From positions 12,492,220 through 12,556,219 of the forward strand of contig JAEMBT020000001.1 in the NCBI GenBank assembly GCA_018873245.2: 64,000 bases of DNA. The letters are read 5' to 3'. Both the position numbers and the translations under genes were made by a program. Source of the DNA: Archegozetes longisetosus (Eukaryota; Arthropoda; Arachnida; Sarcoptiformes; Trhypochthoniidae). Of the stretch, positions 58,796 through 64,000 are shown piece by piece (position 1 is the first letter of the stretch; every line of letters starts with the position of its first letter). The notes beneath the pieces are model-generated. The model saw only the letters and a program-made list of their open reading frames with translations. It was not told the DNA's origin and ran no database searches.

Positions 58796-60634
58796 ATAGA
58801 ATTGACAAGATTTTGGAACTGACCTGATATTTCTAAATAAGAGCAACTTTTTAAGAATTTTAATGTCGCATTCTATCGAACTTCAACTTCTTAATGATCG
58901 AACTTAAATAAAACTCGATTAAAAATGGTATTGACTTTAGTGATGTTTCATAATAAGAGAATTTTTGACTAACAAGAGGACACACAATGCCATTTGAATG
59001 AAAAAATGTTTTATATTGTTAAGACAACTGAAAAGTAATTATATATTAATATTGTGAATACAGAAACTTTTTAGTTTCTGTTTTTCACAGACAATTTTTG
59101 TTTATTTTTCTTTTCTTCTTTTTTTCTCCTTTCTTTGTTTAAATTCTGAGAAAGGAGAGGATGAAGCTGCTGTTCTTAATTGAACGCAGCTGTAGACTGT
59201 TAGAAGAAGGGATTTTATGGTTCTGTTTTTTAAAACAGAGCCATAAAAACGGGAGGCTCAGGAAACTCATTAGTGAAAATATTTCATGTGTCGTCAATTG
59301 GGACGATACATGAGATGATCAATTGATAGGAAAGGGTGTCCAACGGTCAACACCATTCGGCCAATCTCGTATAAAAGTCCAGCGATCAGGCATGGACTTA
59401 ACTTTAAGCCATTGCTTTTATTTTCATATATTTAAAGCGATGTTCGAGTCCAAAATCGGGACTCGAAAACATTTTCTCTAGCTCTACAACGCATATATCT
59501 ACATTTTGTGACTATTTTAAATAAAGTATTTTTTGTTGCATTTGTTTTTCTAAATTATTGTTCCATTTGTGTTGCCGTGTGTGCGAGGTGCAGTTAGTGT
59601 GAGAAAGTGTTTCAACGAAGTTCATCTTCACGTCTCACGCAAGAATTGCAAAGAAGTGGAGAAACACTCATTGCAATTACAATGTCTTATCAATGGATAA
59701 GTAATAAATATGTTTATAACAAATTATTACACACCTATTAATTTACAAAACGCTGACAATTGAATATGGAGACTACCAGAGAGTTGGAAAGTAATCACAA
59801 AGCTTGAAATCAACTACATTATCTAATAGCAAAATATCATTTTATATCTGCTTTCAATAAGGAGATATGAATATGCAATTACTTTTCAGCAGCCATAATA
59901 TATTTATTATAGATTGTGGTTCTGGTAATATTTCTACTTAGAATATTCTAATTTCTTAAATATAACTGAAATATTACAGATTTTGAGCTTGAGTTCGTTA
60001 GTAAATTTAGTTTTCAGTCTTTAGGCTTCTACGCCTAAACGTTATCTATTTTCTATTTTGATTCAAGTATTCAAATGTTTTATATGCAATATTACTTAGT
60101 CTTTAATGATAGATTAGAGGATATTTTACACTTATTGATAATTTTTTGAACTTCTAAAGTATACGCAAATCCATAGTTAAAACTTAAACAAGTATTCAGC
60201 TACACTAATGATTATTTCAATTCTTCAAATGAATTATTTTCAAAATGAGAACTAAAATAATTTCAATGTCAAAAAAACTATTATTAAACAATTGTCCATA
60301 AAAATAAATTATTTTATGAGAAATAATCGATGTGCTAGTAATGATAAATTGAACTTTTAGATAATCTTAAGACGAGAAAATACATTTTTATAGACGGTAA
60401 ACATTTAAATTGTGTCAGGGTTATAATGTTCAATAAGGTTATAAGAAACAATAGCGACTTGAAGGATAACATAAAACAATGTTCTGGTATTGAGTAATTT
60501 TTGAAATTTCTAATAGGAGTAGTGGATGTTCTCGAATTTAAACAATTTCAGATCTAATATAAAATAAATTCATTAACTCAGTTTCTATTCAATTTATAGA
60601 TAAAATGTTAAAAAGTTGTTAAGAAAAGAAAGAC
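58796..60634. other. Intergenic, with a compositionally distinct block at 59100-59680
   Basis: The block 59100-59680 starts with a pyrimidine-rich run, is less AT-rich than its surroundings, and contains a perfect small hairpin (TTCTGTTTT / AAAACAGAGCC at about 59221-59250). A moderately long repeat such as a solo LTR is possible, but I could not find matching ends or a target duplication. No coding sequence recognised elsewhere. Confidence 0.35.
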
Positions 60635-62013
60635 ATTGAAAATTTAGATGTGAAAAAAGTTTTGTCACACATTTTAATCATAGATTCTGCTCAAACTCAT
60701 TTGTATAGAATTGGATTATGTCTCACAACTGAAGATCATATCAATAGGAATAAATATAACAACCCTTTAATCGTATTAATTGTTCTCTTCATATCGATGA
60801 TCAAAAATATAATATCTATACTACTGTCTAAAGAAAATGAGTATTTATTGGTTATTAATGGAGATTTTGCTCATTTTCTTGGAGTGAGAATTCATTTCAA
60901 TATTGCGTGTGCTCTTTATATACTGTTAGTTATAACTTTAAAGCTCATATATTATTATAACTATAAGAATGACATAAAACCCAATTATCTCAAGATATTT
61001 GAAATGATGTCGGGTTTGATTTCACCAAAAAGTATTGGACTAACGAATAAACAGCAAATCCTGAAACTCATAAAATACACTAAAATATCATTTTATATAT
61101 GAAAAATTCAATGAGCAAATAGCTGTTATAATTCTTGCCATTATTATCAACATTTTCCCATACATTTTGAACTGTTCACTAATCAATACAATCATTTTTG
61201 GTATTCCTCAAAGCTTATTATTTTCTTTTTGTTGTTATCATATCCATGGCATTGTTCTGTGGCTAGTTGCCTACTTTTACATCATATGTCATTACCTGAA
61301 TATCAAACTCAAACATTTAAATACTCAAATTATACTTGAGTCTAGAAATAAGAATAGTTCGAGACTTGATATCAGAATAATTGGTTCATTCTATTCAATG
61401 TATTCCGAGATAAATCAATATAACAATAGTTTTTGGTCAAAGTATTTGTTATTGATTTGGTTAATATTGGGTTCAGTTATAACTATGGTTTTATATTTTG
61501 TATTGTTCATTGAAATGAATATAATTTGCAAATTTATTGTCATATACACTCTAATAATATTTATTATTATTTTTCTGTTCATTATAAACACCGCCTCTTC
61601 TGTGAACTTCGAAGCGAATAAGTCATATAAATTACTCAATCATTTGGTCGTCTGAATCAACGTAGAAATAAGTCATTTGATTATATTTCAACAAAAATTT
61701 TGGTAAATTTTTTTTATCAATATAGAGCATAGAATGAAAGAAACCAACTTATTTAAACAACTTTTATCATAATGTTTTTCATCTATTATTCTATAGTATG
61801 AGTTTCATAGAAACAGTTGGTCTGCAAAGAGTAGGATTTTCGTGTTGCAAATTATTTGTCATTAATTATTTCAGATGCTATGAAGTAATGTTATACTGAT
61901 TTGAAAATTTCTCATAAAAATCCTTTGATTTGAAGGCTTAAACCATTTTCACTTAACAGGTTCTCACTTTATTGGCCGCACTTTTCCTCAGAATAATACA
62001 GATGTCACAATAG
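60635..62013 (+). pseudogene. Gustatory receptor pseudogene, paralogue of the 39414 gene
   Basis: All three exons of the GR plan are present (about 60635-61702, 61797-61884, 61960-62013) and align closely with 39414-40801, but several lesions kill it. The start codon is ATT. A one-base insertion with a TGA appears at about 61101 after ISFYI, and the frame resumes with IINIFPYILNCSL. A deletion near 61645-61660 shifts the frame after LNHLV. Exon 2 is two bases shorter at its acceptor end. Hallmarks such as HFLGVRIHFNIACALY, MMSGLISPKSIGL and FWSKYLLLIW remain. Exon 3 is intact and identical in sequence to that of the functional paralogue. Its decay is modest, so inactivation is probably recent. 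Confidence 0.93.
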
Positions 62014-62686
62014 GAATTACATAGATTTATTTAATCTGTATTCGCAGATATTTCGTTTCAATGGAGATTTGTCTTAACAACCGAACGATAATTTATAATC
62101 ACTGGTTTTATATAATGGGGTAAAGTTTGAGAGTACTGTTATTTGTTGAGGCGTTGAAAAACATAGAGATACGAAAATAAAAATAACTACAAAAATCATT
62201 TGTTATTATTTTGATTATTGTAGTGGCCATTAATTAAAAATGATTTTCTAACTAATGTCAATTTAATGATGAGTAATCATTGTATTGTTAAATCTATTTG
62301 AGTGCTTTTTCTCAAACTAATTGACATCAAATATTTAAAAAGACTTCCTAATAGTTATTCTCTTTTGAGTTAATCTCTGATTGAGTAACTTTCATGTGAT
62401 TTACTCTCGTTTGCATTTGAGTCTCCCATTGTTTTACATGTAATAACTTGAGCTCATCTAAATTGACTTAATATATGCCAAACTGACAGTTATTGTTAGA
62501 CAAGTTTATAGAATTCACAATCAATTGAAATATTGAGAGCGTTTGTCAGGTGAAGAAGAGCCTCATGGAGGAAGACCTTTTGAAGCGATAAGTGAAGTAG
62601 AGGAAGCACTAATCAAAGCTTTTGAAACAACAAGGTAGTTGGACATTGAGTCAATCGACTTTTCTTTTAGGCATCAGTAAATCAAG
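61956..62686 (+). repeat. Segmental duplication, copy B (pairs with 40743-41474)
   Basis: TM7 exon and 3' flank of the GR pseudogene, almost identical to the same part of the functional paralogue. The similarity stops abruptly at ATCAGTAAATCAAGT inside the mariner relic. Confidence 0.92.
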
Positions 62687-62900
62687 TTTAGTGAGGCTTC
62701 TAAACAAACTATTAATAGGATTACGTAAAGTGGCGACACAATGGGTACAACACAGCCTCACATCTTAACAAAAACATTTAAGATTTACCATTTGTTCACA
62801 ACATCCTCAATGAAAAATATCAAAGTGATCCTGACGTTAAATAGGATTATTGCTATACATGGTCTACAATCTAAAACCGAACCAGTTGAACATTAAAACA
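62490..62900 (+). pseudogene. Mariner-like transposase relic
   Basis: Fragments in several frames follow the order of a mariner transposase: a helix-turn-helix-like piece (VRQVYRIHNQL, SGEEEPHGGRP, EEALIKAFET), then FSEASKQTINRI, then LRKVATQWVQHSLTS (compare lgKV..rWVPH.Lt). Last comes DYCYTWSTI.NRTS (compare dE.Wcy.ydpe.kr.s). Stops and frameshifts break it throughout. Its first part is also present at about 41280-41474. Confidence 0.65.
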
Positions 62901-64000
62901 TTTCTAACTTATACTTTTTTGAACAAAAGTTTTATTATAAAAGTTCAATATTAGAAAAGGCCTAATTTGAACTTTTATTAAGCATAAACCTAAGGTTAGA
63001 ATAATTAACAACAAAAATGATGTTTACAACAGTTGAACGCACGCATTTATTATAAATTCAAATTATATGTACTTTTTAAACACTGTTCTTGTAATTTTGT
63101 TCATGAATTTAGTGAGTGATAAAAATTACATTTTTCATTAATGCCTTATTAATATATGCATAAAGTAGTTAACCTGCTTTTAATAAAAGTGACAGCAGAC
63201 AAATTTGATCTCTAATAGCTAACTTCAGTTTTAAATTGTAGACTGTAAATGAAATATGGATAAAAAGTTGTGACTCACTCGATGCATCAGCTAAGGGAAT
63301 GACGCTATCCTACAGAACAACCAAAAAATATTTTAATAAAATTTTATAAAATTGTTATTAATGAAAATAGCTTACAATTTCGTTTCAGGCTAACAAAAAT
63401 CAAATAAAAAATATCAAACATGAAGGTGATGATGATAGTTGCTATTCACGAGAATCGAGTGGCAGGTTACCAAATTCTACCCATTAATCCTCCCTTACAT
63501 GCAAAAACACAGCGTTCGGCATCCATTCATCTTGCATCATGTAAGGGCACTTGAACATCAAAATATCATAACATTTATTCAGAGGCGTAGATTAAAGGAG
63601 TTGAAACACTGCCCTTATAGACTGATTTGAACTTTTGTGACTATAATGGCATTCAGGGCAAAAAGAGGTCTCTTAAAGGACAAAGATTTATTAGTGAGGT
63701 CAATGTATTTGATTTATTAGAGTAATGTTTTGAACACCTGTGGTTTAAAACCAAAAGTTAATGAATTAATCTTTTCTGTCTTGACTTATATCTGATAAAA
63801 AAACAACTATTTCTTACTTTGAATAACTTTTGGAAGATATTTTAACAAAAAATGCACCTATAAAATCAACTATGACTAATAATTTTCAATTTTTTTAATA
63901 TTAGAATGTACTGTCTGACACTTAAATATTTGTAACGACTAATAAATGTGGTATTTTTAAAAATGTAAGGGTCTCCTATTTGATATTTTTATCCCATCAT
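62901..64000. other. Intergenic, no gene recognised
   Basis: The open frame beginning MKVMMIVAIHENRVAGYQ near 63421 stops after about 45 codons, and no continuation exon or family match is evident. Nothing else is seen to the window end. Confidence 0.35.

Noticed and set aside
57390-58808. Open frames within the foldback element
   Set aside because: They lie in the inverted arms of a non-coding element and recur in both orientations.
59040-59700. Possible solo LTR
   Set aside because: No matching TG...CA ends, target duplication or second copy could be found in the window.
1-64000. CRISPR arrays, operons, rRNA or tRNA genes
   Set aside because: No regularly spaced direct repeats, polycistronic gene spacing or recognisable rRNA/tRNA sequence was seen; the window is eukaryotic. 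A tRNA scan was not possible by eye, so a missed tRNA cannot be excluded.

Overview
The window is eukaryotic nuclear DNA: very AT-rich, gene-sparse, with genes split by GT-AG introns and intergenic space full of DNA-transposon remains. The gene content points to an arthropod, most likely an acariform mite: a cluster of 7-transmembrane gustatory receptors (GRs) of one lineage, a plant-cell-wall enzyme of microbial type with a signal peptide and an intron, and short secreted cysteine-rich peptides. The species cannot be fixed from sequence alone.

Layout. 1-5.4 kb: no recognisable gene. 5.4-9.4 kb: a nearly 4 kb palindrome carrying two divergent copies of a secreted 8-cysteine peptide gene, bounded by hairpin (foldback) elements. 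9.7-10.8 kb: a foldback transposon. 10.9-12.3 kb: a PL3-type pectate lyase (minus strand, two exons, one apparent 1-nt frameshift). 14-16.8 kb: a microsatellite, a DNA-transposon relic with a SWIM-type zinc motif, and the left arm of an inverted repeat. 18.2-24.6 kb: two GR genes on the minus strand, each enclosed by a different inverted repeat. 25-27.5 kb: AT-rich DNA, a foldback element, a Tc1 transposase fragment and a hairpin MITE. 29.6-31.2 kb: an apparently intact five-exon N-acetylneuraminate lyase, with a decayed copy of its first exon at 32.3 kb. 33.6-34.6 kb: an aldo-keto reductase with a signal peptide and a C-terminal hydrophobic tail, followed by a 12-bp tandem repeat. 36.9 kb: a broken cysteine-rich peptide gene. 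39.4-43.2 kb: two plus-strand GR genes in tandem. 45.6-46.9 kb: a secreted LACTB-like serine hydrolase (three exons, one apparent frameshift). 49.0-50.3 kb: a divergent GR. 54.1 kb: a GR relic beside a PIF/Harbinger relic. 55.2-56.0 kb: a TMEM272-like membrane protein gene with very small introns. 57.4-58.8 kb: a second copy of the foldback transposon, split by a hAT element with a perfect 8-bp target duplication. 60.6-62.0 kb: a GR pseudogene whose 3' flank is almost identical to that of the GR at 39.4 kb, ending in a mariner relic.

How the parts relate. The receptors form one chemosensory family. Six of the seven loci share a plan (one long exon for TM1-6, a short exon of about 30 codons, and a TM7 exon, joined by phase-0 introns), so their remaining exons could be assigned by eye. 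The other genes (pectate lyase, sialic-acid aldolase, secreted AKR, secreted hydrolase, secreted peptides) fit digestion or detoxification at the gut or body surface, but nothing shows they act together. All exon joins were derived by reading splice sites, phase and family similarity; none has been computed or confirmed by RNA.
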